Origin: Pontederia crassipes
Taxonomy: Eukaryota; Streptophyta; Magnoliopsida; Commelinales; Pontederiaceae
Direction: 5' to 3'
Assembly (NCBI GenBank): GCA_030549335.1
Contig: CM060190.1
Coordinates: 67,718,118 to 67,782,117, forward strand
Length of the DNA stretch: 64,000 nt
The first letter of the stretch is position 1. Every line of letters begins with the position of its first letter. A program made the position numbers and the translations under genes. The notes beneath the pieces were generated by a model that was not told the origin of the DNA, ran no database searches, and worked only from the letters and a program-made list of their open reading frames with translations. This document shows positions 1 through 13,089 of this stretch, one piece after another.

Positions 1-2464
1 CATATAAATCATAAATCAGTTCTATCCAAACATAACATGAAAAGAGTATAAAATCATAATAATGAAATCGTCATGGATAGAGATTTATCAGTCATGGCAT
101 GGATAGAAATGACAATGTAACATAAGTAGGTCATGATCATAAAAATGGGGAAACGCATTTTCATAATCATATGCCATGCTCGACTTTAATACATTCATAC
201 TTACTTACTTTCATACTTTTCATTTCATTCATCTTTCATTAATTCATAACATTACATCTTTATATACATCTATTCATTTCATATGCACATTCATCTTTAC
301 TTTCATCTTCTGAAGAGCTCTTCATCTTTAGGAAAAATACCATTGCTTTTAACTGGTGATACAACTATCTAGACATCATATGCACGTGGGGGATCAGTGC
401 CACGGCGAACTCCGTCGGGTTAGGATGACCTCGCCATCGGCTAAAGGAACCATCCGTGGGAGAAACTCCCGCCTACATAGAGCATATAGTAAACCCATGA
501 GGGGACCTGTTACGAGACTAGAACATCATCCCTCATCGTACCCGTGCTTGTCTTTCGATTTATCGATCAAGGCAAATGTAGGTCTTCATCTTTCGATGGA
601 TCTTTGTTTGTTTAGAAATCTAGTGGGTGGAAGTTTATTTAGAAAATCAGGATTTAATGGCAAGGTCATAACTTCCATTCCACATGACAAATGCCCGAGG
701 GTCACGGTCATCTGCCGATAACACTTCGGTCGACCGAAGAGGTACGGTCGCCGCTTTTCATTATCCTTATTCATCATGTCATAATTCATCGTTATTCATC
801 GTCGTTCTTTATCATGTTCATGAAGGTCGTCATTATGTTCAAAATCATGGTCATTATCGTACATCGGAGAATTTGCGGAAAGATCATTATCGTTCTTGGT
901 AATCAATTTTGGTCGATTTCATGAAGAGAGGTCGATAGTTATAATTAGGTGAGAGACAGTTTCATACAAGATTAGGGGCAATAAGATTCATAGGATCAAT
1001 ATAGAAATGAATCACAGGTTTTCACATTTGATCAAAAGTCGTAAGTCACAAATATCGAAAATCAAGACCTTGACCCGGGCCGAAAAAAGAAACCCGGGCC
1101 GAGTCGGCTTTGATCAGGCTCAGTCTGTCGGGGTGAAGACCGAGAGGAAAACCCGGGCTGGGTTTGGGTTACACCCGGGCCGAGTTGGGAAGACGGTCGA
1201 GTCGGGAGAAGCGATTCTCCCGATCATCTTCTCCACGCAGCAACCCGGGCCGAGTCGTGGGTGACTCAGTCTAGGCACCCGGTTCGCCCCGAGCTCGGGC
1301 TCGGTGTCCATGGCGGACCCGGACCGTGCTCAGAGTAACCCGGTGCGGCCATACCAAGCCCGGGCCAAGTTCTGAGGAACTCGGGCCGGGTTCGACCGAG
1401 TCGTAAAATAAGTTCTAAGTTTCATTCTTTTTTCGGCGATCGCCAGTGCATTACAACTAAGTCATCTGCGTCATTAGCATACATTCATGAATTATAGAGC
1501 ATCTAAAGTCTATTACACAGCAATAAGAAACCTAAGCATGCATTTAACGATAAAATATTAATACAATAGTTCGTACGATCATAACATTTCCGATCAGTTT
1601 GGTCATGCATAAGTTCATTCCTTTTTCATACGTTTCTTCGTTCATAACAACATGGTCATTCTCATTCATTCACATTCCTTCGTTCTTAGCATCAATGTCA
1701 TCATATGAACATTCTATAGTAGCATAAGATCTTAGCATTTGCGAATAGGTTCGTGAGGGTTCAAATCAGGCATGCGAAGTCCGTTTAGAATCCGATTTAT
1801 AAAAAAGATCCCGATCCACGCACCTTAAGGCCTAAGAAATTGTGGATCATCCGAGCATCGTTTATGTCCTACTCTGCCCTTCCCGTCGTCGAAGCTGGCC
1901 GTCGACGTCCTTCTGTGCTCGCTGTTCACGCACGTCGGGAAAAGAGGGAACGGCCAAGTGAGAATGAGAAGGTCAAAGTCATGCAAACGACAAGTAGACA
2001 GAGGTGTTTTCTCACCGCTTAAGGTCGTTGCTGTTCGCCTGCGTCGGAGGTGGTCCCCGACATCGGCTGCTCATTGCCTGCTGTCAGCGCATCGGAGAAG
2101 AAGAAGAAGAATGAGTGAGGGCAGCAGTTCGGCTAGGAGAAACGGAGAAGCAGAGGGGGAGAGTGAGAGGCATCAGTGCCTCTTTTATAGAAGCGGAGGA
2201 GGTCGGCCGGTGCTTCCCCCACAGCGATTCGGTGGTCGGATCTCGGCTGCCAAGTGGCCATCCGGGGCTGAGTGGCAGGCTCGGCGGCAGGGGAGAGAAT
2301 GAGTGCAGAGAGAGTGAGGTTGCAGCAGAAGAGGACAAAGAAGAAGGGGAATGAGAAGAGGCCAGTCAGAAGAAGACAAGGATGGGAAAAAGGGAAGGGT
2401 TGTTGTTACGTTTTCATCATGGCTGTATTTCATATTTTTTTACCATGTTGACTGTGTTGTTACA
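1..2464 (-). repeat. 3' LTR of the chromovirus (partial in window)
   Basis: Matches 9332-11695 almost base for base and ends in TTGTTACA at 2464. The first roughly 730 bases of this LTR lie outside the window. It contains a stretch rich in CCCGGGCCGAG near 1070-1390 and no coding content. Confidence 0.93.
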
Positions 2465-2559
2465 TTATAATACCCATAGAAAAAGGATTCGTCCCCGAAT
2501 CCGATAAGATATGCAAATAGGTGCGAAAAATCTTTGCGCATCTCGGACTCGAGTTCCCA

Positions 2560-5500
2560 CATCGCTTCTCTCCCGTGATGATATTTTCATGCGACTTTGA
2601 CTAGTGGTATCTCTTTGTCCTTGCGACACTGGATCTTACGCTCCAAAATATTGGTCGGGTACTCGACGTAAGTTAGATCCTCCTTCAGGTTGGGCACTTT
2701 GATCCTCGCGACGTTGGCGTCGTCGTGCTTGTACTTCCGGAGCATGGATACGTGGAACACATTATGAACTCTTTCGTAAGAGGGTGGTAGAGCCAACTTG
2801 CAAACTGCATCACTGACTAGATCTAGTACCTCAAAAAGACCAACAAAGCGAGGGCTGAGCTTCCCTCATTTGCTGAATCGCATTACACACTTCATCGGAG
2901 ACACATTCAGCAAGACTTGGTCTCTGGATCTGAAGATCTGTTCTTGGCACTTTTTATCGGTATAGCTCTTCTGTCGCGATTGTGCAGCTTTCATTCTTTT
3001 CCGGATAACATCCACTGTGTCTGCATACTCCTGAGCTCGGACTGCTAGTTCCTCGCTCATGGCTATCCTCTCGTCGATTTCGCCCCAGTGAGCGGGCGAA
3101 CGGCAAGGTCTACCGTACATCGCCTCAAAAGGCATCATGCCAATGCTGGAGTGATAGATGTTATTGTACGAGAATTCAATCAGTGGGAGATGCTCATCCC
3201 AACTATCGTGCCAATTTAGCGCGCAAGCTCGGAGCATGTCCTCAAATGTCCGAATCGTCCTCTCCGACTGTCCGTCTGTCTGGAGGTGGAAGGCTGTGCT
3301 ATAACTTAATCTGGTGCCAAAAGCCTTCTGAAGACTCTTCCAGAATCTCGATGTAAACCGGGGATCACGATCGGATGCAATCGAGATTGGAATCCCATGC
3401 AGTCGGATGATCTCTCGTATGTACCTCTAGTAAACTCTCCACGGATTGCTTCCACTTGATCGGAATGAAATGGGCTACTTTTGTCAATCTGTCGACCACG
3501 ACCCAAACGGCGTCGTGACCCTTCTGTGTTCTGGGCAGTCCTGATGTAAAATCCATAGTGATGTTATTCCACTTCCATTTCGGTACTCCTAGCGGCTTCA
3601 TGAGTCTGTATGGTCGTTGGTGCTCAGCCTTTACCTGTTGGCATACCAGGCATCTGGACACGTAGTCTGTTATCTCTCGCTTCATGTCATTCCACCAAAA
3701 ATTGCGCTTGATATCCTTGTACATCTTTGTACTACCTAGGTGGATGGCGAACTCAGACTTGTGTCCTTCGTCGAGCACTTCTCGTCGAACCATGGCATCA
3801 CTCAGAACCCAGAGGCGATTCCGATATCTGATTCCACTATCGTTACCGATCTTGAAGTCCTCTGGCTCATTCTGACTTCTCTTGATCATCTTCGTGTACT
3901 CTTCGTCTGCCATTTGTGCCGTCACAATCCGTCTAATGAGACTCGGCTGTAACTGGTGCATCATCAAGATTGCCCTATGTCCTGTAGCTCGAGGGTTCCA
4001 CTGGTTTAGCTCCTCGATCATCTCATATCTGCGCAACTGGAGGAACGCCAGTGAAGCCTCCCATTTCCGACTAAGAGCGTCGGCTATCGAGTTTGCTTTA
4101 CCGAGATGGTAGTTAATCGTAAATTCGTAGTCCTTGAGGAACTCCATCCATCTTCGTTGTCTCATGTTGAGTTCCTTCTGAGTGAAGACGTATTTCAAGC
4201 TCTTATGGTCAGTGAACACCTGAAATTCTTCACCCTATAGGTAGTGCCTCCAGATCTTAAGTGCAAATACAATCAGGGTAAATTACATGAATGGTCCTCC
4301 AACTTTGAGTCAATTTCTAACTGGTCTCCCAACTTCAATTTATAACCAAAACGTCCCTCATCTTTTATCTTTTTGCACGATTAGTCCTCTTAACCGGTGA
4401 TAGTGAGTTTTCAATTGCCTTGCATACGTGGCCGACACGTCAGTCGTTTCTCTCTCATCCACGTCATTTAACGCTCCAAATCAAGTAAATTACACGGATC
4501 GTCCTCCAACTTTGAGTCGATTTCTAAATAGTCCCCCAACTTTGAGTCGATTTCTAAATAGTCCCCCAACTTTGATATTATTACACGATTCATCACTTGA
4601 TCGGTAAAAAATAGTCTCCCGATTATCTTGCGACGTGAAATAATAAAATATAATACAAAACTTTAACTAGCTGACATCACAATAAAAATTATTATAAAAA
4701 TTTTAGGACGCGGACGAGCTGGCAGAGGAGGGGTGTTGGCCCCCCTCTCCAAGCTTGCCCTTTGGCAAGCTGGCATAGGGGGCGCCGGCCCTCATCTCTA
4801 AGCTCGCCCACTGGCGAGCTTCGCACAAGGACCGCTAACGTCCCCTCGCAAGTTCGTCGACGCTCCTATCATTTTTATTTTTTATAGTCTCTCAACTTTG
4901 AGTCGTTTAGGATCGTCGACGAGCTCGTGAGGGGGCGTTGATGCCCCTTGTGCAAAACTCGCTAGTGGACGAGCATGGAGAGGAGGGTCGGCGTCCCCTA
5001 TGCCAACTCGCCAAAGGGCAAGCTTAGAGAGGAGGTCTGACACTCCCCCTCTGTCACCTCGTCCGTGTCCTTAAATTTTTATAATATTTTTTGTTATGTG
5101 ATGTTAGTTAGTTAAAAAAATTTATTATATTTTATTATGTCATGTCATAAGATAATCGGAAGACTATTTCTTACCGGCCAAGTGGATGAATCGTGTAATA
5201 ATATCAAAGTTGGGGGACTATTTAGAAATCGATTCAAAATTGAGGGACGATCCGTGTAATTTATCTGATTTAGAGCGTTAAATGACGTGGATGACTTAAA
5301 TGACGTGGATGAGAGATAAACGGCTGACGTGTCGGCCACGTATGCAATGCAATCGGGAAATCCACTATCACCGATCAAGAGGACTAATCGTGCAAGAAAA
5401 TAAAAGATGAGGGACGTTCTGGTTATAAATTAAAGTTGGAGGACCAGTTGGAAATCAACTCAAAGTTGGGGGACCATTCATGTAATTTACCCATACAATC

Positions 5501-7140
5501 GCTGTCAGCTCTAAGTCATGTGTCGGATAATTCACCTCGTGCTTCTTCAGCTGTCTCGAGGCGTAGGTGACTACCTTCTCGTGCTGCATAAGGACACATC
5601 TTAGGCCGGTGCTGCAAGCATCGCTATAAACAGTGTATCCTCCGCTTCCCGATGGCAAAGTGAGAATCAGAGCGGAGGTCAATTTGTGCTTCAGTTCCTG
5701 GAAGCTATTCTCACATATTTCCGTCCACATAAACTTTTCATTCTTCTTCGTCAAATGTGTGAGTGGGGTTGTTATCTTCGAGAAGTCTCGGATAAAGCGT
5801 CGGTAATAGCCCGCTAAACCGAGGAAACTATGAATCTCCGTAGCATTCTTCAGCCTGTCCCAGTTGGACACTGCCTCGACCTTCGCTGGATCCACTGCGA
5901 TGCCTCGTTGAGATACAATATGTCCTAAGAACATCATCTACTCCATCCAGAACTCGCACTTGGAGAACTTTGTGTAAAGGTGGTACTGACGCAAAATTTC
6001 CAAGACAATCCGTAGATGCTCCCGGTGCTGCTCCGGGCTGGAGGAGTATATCAAAATATCGTCTACAAAGACGATCACAAACTGGTCCAAGTGCTGCTTG
6101 AATACCCTGCTCATCAAATCCATGAACGCTGCTGGGCATTCATCAATCCGAAAGGCATGACCGTGAACTCATAGTGACCATACCGCGATCGGAAAGTAGT
6201 CTTCGGCACATCTTATTCGGAGATCATCAGTTGGTGATACCCGCTCCTCAGGTCTTTTTTCGAGAATACTGAAGCCTTAGATAGTTGGTCGAACAAGTCG
6301 TCAATCCTGGGCAGTGGATACTTATTCTTGATCGTGACCTTGTTCAACATCCGATAGTCGATGCAGAGGCGTAACAATCCATCTTTCTTATTCACAAACA
6401 AAACCGGAGCACCCCAAGGGGAGATGCTAGGTCGTATGAATCCCTTGTCGAGTAACTCCTGAATCTGTTTCTTCAGCTCTAACATTTCCGCCAGGGCCAT
6501 ACGATAAGATGCCTTGGAGATCGGTGCCGTCCTTGGTACTAACTCAATCCTAAAGTCGATCTCCCTCTTCGGCGATAATCCGGAGATGTCATCCGGAAAG
6601 ACGTTCGGAAAGTCTCATACCACATCTATCTGTTGTAGAACTGGGGTGGGGGCATCGGCTATCGTCACACTACCTAGGTATCCTCTACAACCTTTCTGTA
6701 AGGGCCTCTGTGCCTTTATGGCTGTCAGTATAATTCCACTGTCTGGCTTCGACATGCCTCTGATCGTCGTCTTCTTTCTTCCTTTGGTGCCGATTACAAT
6801 CTTTTTCTGTTTACATATTAGCGACGCATCATGGTATGACAACCAATCCATACCTAAGATGATGTCGTAGTCCACCATGGGGATTACAATTAAATCAGTA
6901 GAAAAATCTTTTTCGTCCACTACGACTGGTACCTCACGGAGGTACTTTGCCGTGCGGAGGGTCGACATTGGCGTCTTTACATTCATACTATGCTCCATCC
7001 CTTTTATAGGTATAGGAAGGGTGGAAGCACATGCCTCATAAATAAACGAGTGCGAAGCACTCGAATCAAATAGTACTAACATAGGCAAACCAGCGATAGA
7101 AGGAGTACCTCGGATAACCTCGTTATCCTGCGATGCCATG
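2560..7140 (-). pseudogene. Chromovirus pol region (fossil)
   Basis: Read from high to low coordinate: aspartic protease around 6620-7139, reverse transcriptase around 5940-6500, RNase H around 5500-5900 resuming after the foldback insertion at about 4220, integrase zinc-binding and catalytic region around 3100-4000, and a chromodomain-type tail around 2590-2830. Recognisable blocks are the RT segment [15 protein letters not shown], the RNase H segment FTDHKSLKYVF and the integrase segment SRCLVCQQVKAEHQRP. The order protease-RT-RNase H-integrase-chromodomain is the Ty3 chromovirus order. The region is broken and not a working gene. Confidence 0.9.
4275..5492. mobile_element. Palindromic foldback DNA element inside the chromovirus
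   Basis: Starts (A)GGGTAAATTACATGAATGG and ends with its near-exact reverse complement. The flanks carry ATACAATC at 4267-4274 and 5493-5500. Almost the whole element is two complementary arms of about 590-600 bases meeting near 4885. Each arm contains a second internal copy of its own tip (AAATTACACGGATCGTCC...) about 200 bases in, and a GC-rich inner part. The left arm also has a 30-base tandem duplication near 4511-4571. No transposase is encoded. An 8-9 base duplication with long arms fits a non-autonomous Mutator-like or hAT foldback element; Mutator-like is my preference. It is younger than the chromovirus. Confidence 0.88.
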
Positions 7141-7189
7141 TCTGCCTGGACGTTGTAGAGACGTCCTGGTACTCCTCCTTGGCCTCGTT

Positions 7190-8417
7190 GATTCTTTGTC
7201 GGGCAATCTCGAACGTAGTGTCCGACTTTCCCGCATCCGATGCAGGCACCTGTCTTCCGACGATATTCCCCTGAATGGCTCTTACCACAATAAGCACACT
7301 CATATCTGGCCTACTGTGGTGGTGCCGGTAACTGTAGGGGAGGTGGCAGTGCCAGTGCTTGCCTTTGAGGCTGAGGCTGAGGCTACATTCATTCTTATTG
7401 TCGATTAGCATCATATTTATTATTTCACTATGTCACTTAGTACTAATTTACATGAGGCGGACGACGTGCTAGCTGACGGGGAGCCTCAAGGCGTGGCCTC
7501 TAGTAGGGCTGGTGGCAACGATCTTGGCGTGTGTCCTTACAAGGTGGGCGATGATCCTCCCATCTCGGCTTGGCCGACTCTGTAGCTTGGGTCGGCTCCT
7601 TCAGTTCGTCACGCCGCATCTGGATCTCGCGCTCAATCCGATATGCCATTCGTACAACCCCATATAAGTCGATCTCCGCGCCGTAGGTCGCTCTCTCGCG
7701 AATGGTGTGATGAAGTCCGTCTATGAACTGTTCGGCGCGGTCCGCTTCATCCATTTTGTCTTTGCTATAGCGCTCTAATTGGATGAAACGCGCATGGTAC
7801 TCAGCGGTCGTCATGTTACCTTGGCGTAGCTCCTTGAACTCTTGAGACTTTTCCTTTCTTCGATAAGTTGGAGCGTACTGGGATTCAAATACCTCCTTGA
7901 AACTTTTCCAGGAGATATTCTATTGGCCTGGAAATCTCGTAGCAAGCGCTATTTTCCACCAGTCGCTGGCTCGACCGGTGAGCATGAGGACCGCGTATCA
8001 GACCTTGCTATCTTCATCGCATCTGTCGGTGATGAAGAGATTATCCATCCGAGTAAGCCATTGGACGGCCTCCTCGTAGTTCACTACTCCTCGTAAGTAA
8101 GGCGGGTGCAATTTCAAGAACTCCTGGATCGTATCCTCCCAATGAAGAGCCATAATCGGTGCTGGGAAGGGATACGGTATCGGGTACGTCGGTGCTGGGT
8201 ACACCGGCATTGAGTACACTGGCTGCTGGGATGATGGCGGGAGTTCTTGTGGCTGCACAGGAGGTAGCACCTGCTGTGGCTCATCCCCGACCTGACTCCC
8301 AAGGACGGAGTCGGGTCCTTCAGTTAACATGTCCGGGGTGACCGTCACTCGGTCAGCACCCCGTCCGTGCCCACGGCCTCTGCCGCGTCGGGCTGCTTGA
8401 CGTGTCGTAGGAGCCAT
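7190..8417 (-). pseudogene. Chromovirus gag region (fossil)
   Basis: The gag start is at 8417 with the basic leader MAPTTRQAARRGRGRG, common in Del/Tekay gag. A central retrotransposon-gag domain follows (segment around 7500-7810), and two CCHC zinc knuckles lie near 7190-7310, the second reading CIGCGKVGHYVRDC. The start sits just downstream (in element sense) of the primer site and 5' LTR, as expected. Broken copy. Confidence 0.85.
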
Positions 8418-8584
8418 CTATCATATTAAAGCAACTCTTTTCAATTAAACAATCATACTTTGAAACATAAGCATATCATACTTACCGGGAGTAGCGCAGC
8501 GTGACGTTGGCTCGGGGGCTTTGCATATGGATCACACTTAGACCTTAACTTCTATACTAGGACGTCAAGAGAGTCCTAACGTTA

Positions 8585-8597
8585 GGCTCTGATACCA
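8585..8597 (-). other. Primer binding site, initiator-Met tRNA
   Basis: On the minus strand this reads TGGTATCAGAGCC, the standard plant initiator-Met primer site, seven bases from the LTR edge at 8605. It fixes the element orientation. Confidence 0.93.
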
Positions 8598-8604
8598 TGA
8601 AATA

Positions 8605-11600
8605 TGTAGCGCCCCGAGGGACGCCACATATGGGCTTGGGGCTATTCTTTACCATATCTTTGACTCTTTGACCTCTTACTTTGACCAATTGGTTGATCTC
8701 ACCGTCAACATGAAAGAAATGCATAGCGAAAGAATAAACGAATATAATATTACAGCGGAAGGCTTCATGAATACAATAATGAATAACATAGCGAAGAAAT
8801 TTCAATAAGCATATAGGTGAACAGCGAAAGACTTAAAGAAAAGAACAGTGAAGCGGAAGACTATATGGGAATACGATAAATGAAAGCAAATGCGGAAGCT
8901 TAATATATCAAAGGTTCGACTAGCCTTCATAAGAGGCAACAGTACATAAGCCACATACGCCCAAAAAATGTCACAAAATATATCTCAAAAAGGTACCTTA
9001 GTATGAGTAGACAATCTCATTACTAAATATGGTGCGGGAAGCAAAAAGGTGTACTCGCCTGCCCAAAAAGGTAGTGGCTCAAGACTAGTCTAGATAAAGT
9101 AGCGACTACGGTCCATGAGGACACGGTAAGATCCATCACCATACACAACCCAACATAGACAACGGTACATGAAATAACTACTATTACGTTCTAACATGAC
9201 CATATGCAACAGGACGCCGCCCCGCCGAGTCCTCCGTACACGAAGCACCGCCTGCCGAATGACCATTATGTACCTGTGGGGATCACACAGGGGAGCAAGC
9301 TCAACCGTTAGCATAAAGCTAAGTGCGAGTTCATATAAATCATAAATCAGTTCTATCCAAACATAACATGAAAAGAGTATAAAATCGTAATAATGAAATC
9401 GTCATGGATAGAGATTTATCAGTCATGGCATGGATAGAAATGACAATGTAACATAAGTAGGTCATGATCATAAAAATGGGGAAACACATTTTCATAATCA
9501 TATGCCATGCTCGACTTTAATACATTCATACTTACTTACTTTCATACTTTTCATTTCATTCATCTTTCATTAATTCATAACATTACATCTTTATATACAT
9601 CTATTCATTTCATATGTACATTCATCTTTACTTTCATCTTCTGAAGAGCTCTTCATCTTTAGGAGAAATACCATTGCTTTTAACTAGTGATACAACTATC
9701 TAGACATCATATGCACGTGGGGGATCAGTGCCACGACGAACCCCGTTGGGTTAGGATGATCTCGCCATCGGCTAAAGGAACCATTCGTGGGAGAAACTCC
9801 CGCCTACATAGAGCATATGGTAAACCCATGAGGGGACCTGTTACGAGGCTAGAACATCATCCATCATCGTACTCGTGCTCGTCTTTCGATTTATCGATGA
9901 AAGCAAATGTAGGTCTTCATCTTTCGATGGATCTTTGTTTGTTTAGAAATCTAGTGGGTGGAAGTTTATTTAGAAAATCAGGATTTAATGGCAAGGTCAT
10001 AACTTCCATTCCACAAATGCCCGAGGGTCACGGTCATCTGCCGACAACACTTCGGTCGACCGAAGAGGTACGGTCGCCGCTTTTCATTATCTTTATTCAT
10101 CATGTCATAATTCATCGTTATTCATCGTCATTCTTTATCATGTTCATGAAGGTCATCATTACGTTCAAAATCATGGTCATTATCGTACATCGGAGAATTT
10201 GCGGAAAGATCATTATCGTTCTTGGTAATCAATTTTGGTCGATTTCATGAAGAGAGGTCGATAGTTATAATCAGGTGAGAGACATAGTTTCATACAAGAT
10301 TAGGGGCAATAAGATTCATAGGATCAATATAGAAATGAATCACAGGTTTTCACATTTGATCAAAAGTCGTAAGTCGCAAATATCGAAAATTAGGACCTTG
10401 ACCCGGGCCGAGTAAAAGAAACTCGGGCCGAGTCGGCTTTGATCAGGCTCAGTCTGTCGGAGTGAAGACCGAGAGGAAAACTCGGGCCGGATTTGGGTTA
10501 CACCCGGGCCGTTCGCCCCGAGCTCGGGCTCGGCGTCCATGGCGGACCCGGGCTGTGCTCGGAGTAACCCGGTGCGGCCAGACCGAGTCCGGGCCGAGTT
10601 CTGAGGAACTCGGGCCGGGTTCGACCGAGTCATAAAATAAGTTCTAAGTTTCATTCTTTTTCCGGCGATCGTTAACGCATTACAACTAAGTTATCTGTCA
10701 TTAGCATACATTCATGAATTATAGAGCATCTATAGTCTATTACACAGCAATAAGAATCCTAAGCATGCATCTAATGATAAAATATTAATACAATAGTTTG
10801 TACGGTCATAACATTTCCGATCAGTTTGGTCATGCATAAGTTGATTCCTTTTTCATATGTTTCTTCGTTCATAACAGCATGGTCATTCTCATTCATTCTC
10901 ATTCCTTCGTTCTTAGCATCAATGTCGTCACATGAACATTCTATAGTAGCATAAGATCTTAGCATTTGCGAATAGGTTCGTGAGGGTTCAAATCAGGCAT
11001 GCGAAGTCCGTTTAGAATCCGATTTATGAAAAAGATTCCGATCCACGCACCTTAAGGCCTAAGAAACTGTGGATCGTCCAAGCGTCATTTGTGTTCTGCT
11101 CTGCCCTTCCCGTAGTAGGAGCTGGCCGTCGACGTCCTTCTATGCTCGTTGTTCGCGCACGTCGGGAAAAGAGGGAACGACCGAGTGAGAATGAGAAGGT
11201 CATAGTCATGCGAACGACAAGTAGACATAGGCGTTTTCTCACCGCTTAAGGTCGCTGCTGTTCGCCTGCTTCGGAGGTGGTCCCCGACGTCGGCTGCTCA
11301 TTGCCTGCTGTCCGCGCATCGGAGAAGAAGAAGAAGAAGAATGAGTGAAGGCAGTAGTTCGGCTAAGAGAAACGCAGAAGCAGAGGGGGAGAGTGAGAGG
11401 CATCGGTGCCTCTTTTATAGAAGCGGAGGAGGTCGGCCGGTGCTTCCCCCACAATGATCCGGTGGTCGGATCTCGACTGCCAAGTGGCCGTCCGGGGCTG
11501 AGTGTCAGGCTCGGCGGCAAGGTAGAGAATGAGTGGAGATAGAGTGAGGTTGCAGCAAAAGAGGACAAAGAAGAAGGGGAATGAGAAGAGGCCAGTTAGA

Positions 11601-11695
11601 AGAAGACAAGGATGGGAAAAAGGGAAGGGTTGTTGTTACGTTTTCATCATGGCTGTGTTTCATTTTTTTTTTACCATGTTGATCGTGTTGTTACA
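8605..11695 (-). repeat. 5' LTR of the chromovirus (complete, 3.09 kb)
   Basis: On the plus strand it runs from TGTAGCGCCC at 8605 to TTGTTACA at 11695, so it has TG and CA termini. Its 9332-11695 part matches 1-2464. The outer target duplication cannot be checked because the other end is outside the window. Confidence 0.93.
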
Positions 11696-12325
11696 AATTT
11701 GGTCAAAACTTCTTTTCGATTTGGGTTAAGCTCAACTTCACAGACCTTTTTTTACTAATGTCTTATTTGAATAACGGATGATTAAAGGGGAAAAAAACGA
11801 AGAATAAGAAGGAAGATAAAACGAGGAAAGGGAGCAAAGATAATGGGTAGAAAGATATTTCACTTTGTTTGCACATAAAAAAATGAAGGAAAAAAAATAA
11901 GTATTGTATAAAAATAATGCTATAAGCTATATACCCAGGGCCGAGCCTAGCATTTTTAAAATTTTATTAATTACATATTTAAAATTAATTTTGGCCCTCC
12001 TTAAATGATAACTCTCATAAACGTGCTTTACTTTAGCTGTTACCTTATGTGGCTTTGAAACCTTGTATATACCTAATTGCAATTATCCAATATGTCATTT
12101 AAGTTATTAAAATTATTTGTCATACTTTTCTCCCTCTTTACTCTTCATTTTGAAATCAAAGAAAACACTTTGAAAGAGGAAAATGGAGAACTAATCTCTC
12201 TTTTCTTTCCTAAAAAAATATTCGATACGAGTAAATAGTTCTTTTTTTTCCTGCTCTTTCTTTCGTCTCTTTTTGCTTAAGTCAAATAGGGGCGCAACCA
12301 GGTGGAATGAAAGGTGAAACCAATG
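11696..12325. other. AT-rich spacer, no gene seen
   Basis: Low-complexity AT-rich DNA with poly-A and poly-T runs. No coding or repeat signature that I can support. Confidence 0.5.
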
Positions 12326-12347
12326 TTGTAAAACTCGGACCGGATAT

Positions 12348-13045
12348 CATTACAAGAAAATTATAATTTTCCGACGGGCGGTTTCCGACGGAAGGGAATC
12401 CGTCGTAATTTGGGACGAATTTTGTGACGGATAGGCATCCGTTGGAACTTCCAACGGTCACAACCGTCGAAAATAAAAATAATAAGTTATATAATTTATT
12501 ATATTATTATTTTATTTTTCGACGATTAGGAACATCAGAAGTTTCGAGTCCCGACGGATATCTATCCGTCGCAAGTTCCGACAGTCGAATATAATATAAG
12601 TAGTATTTTATTAATATATTTGGCGACAGTTGAAACTGTCGCAATTTCCGACGATTCGGAATGTCGGTAGGTAAAAAATAATATAATGTAAGGAGTCTTT
12701 TATTAATATAATTAGCAACATTTCAAATCGTCGCAATTTCTGATGGTTCTGACCATCGATAAGTAAAAAATAATATAATATAAGGAGTCTTTTATTAATA
12801 TAATATGTTACCGACGATTCGAACTGTCGGTAAACTAATAAATAAATATTATATATATTAGTAGTATTTTATTATTATAATTAAATAATTTTCGACGGTC
12901 CTGACCGTCGATAACTTTAAAAATAATTAAATATTATATTCATATATATCTTTACTAATTTTCCGACGATCATGATCGTCGATAATTAAAAAATACTCTC
13001 CCGCCGCTTCTTTTTTTGTTTTCCCGCTTTCTCAACTTTTTAAAC

Positions 13046-13089
<44 letters not shown>

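Larger units (their letters stand above)
1..11695 (-). mobile_element. Tekay/Del-like Ty3 chromovirus, truncated by window edge
   Basis: LTR retrotransposon fossil lying on the minus strand. Seen: two long near-identical LTRs (left one incomplete because the window starts inside it), an initiator-Met primer site beside the right LTR, a gag region with zinc knuckles, then protease, reverse transcriptase, RNase H, integrase and a chromodomain-like tail in Ty3 order. LTRs of about 3.1 kb and the integrase-chromodomain arrangement fit the Tekay/Del lineage (family knowledge). The coding part is broken in roughly half a dozen or more places and is also split by a foldback DNA element. In a 230-base LTR stretch compared by eye about 5 percent of bases differ, and less elsewhere, suggesting an insertion age of the order of one to two million years if an ordinary plant rate applies (inference). 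Confidence 0.93.

Noticed and set aside
1840-2440. Several overlapping open frames rich in Arg, Gly and Ser
   Set aside because: They lie inside an LTR, occur in both LTR copies and show no homology. Shadows of GC-rich LTR sequence.
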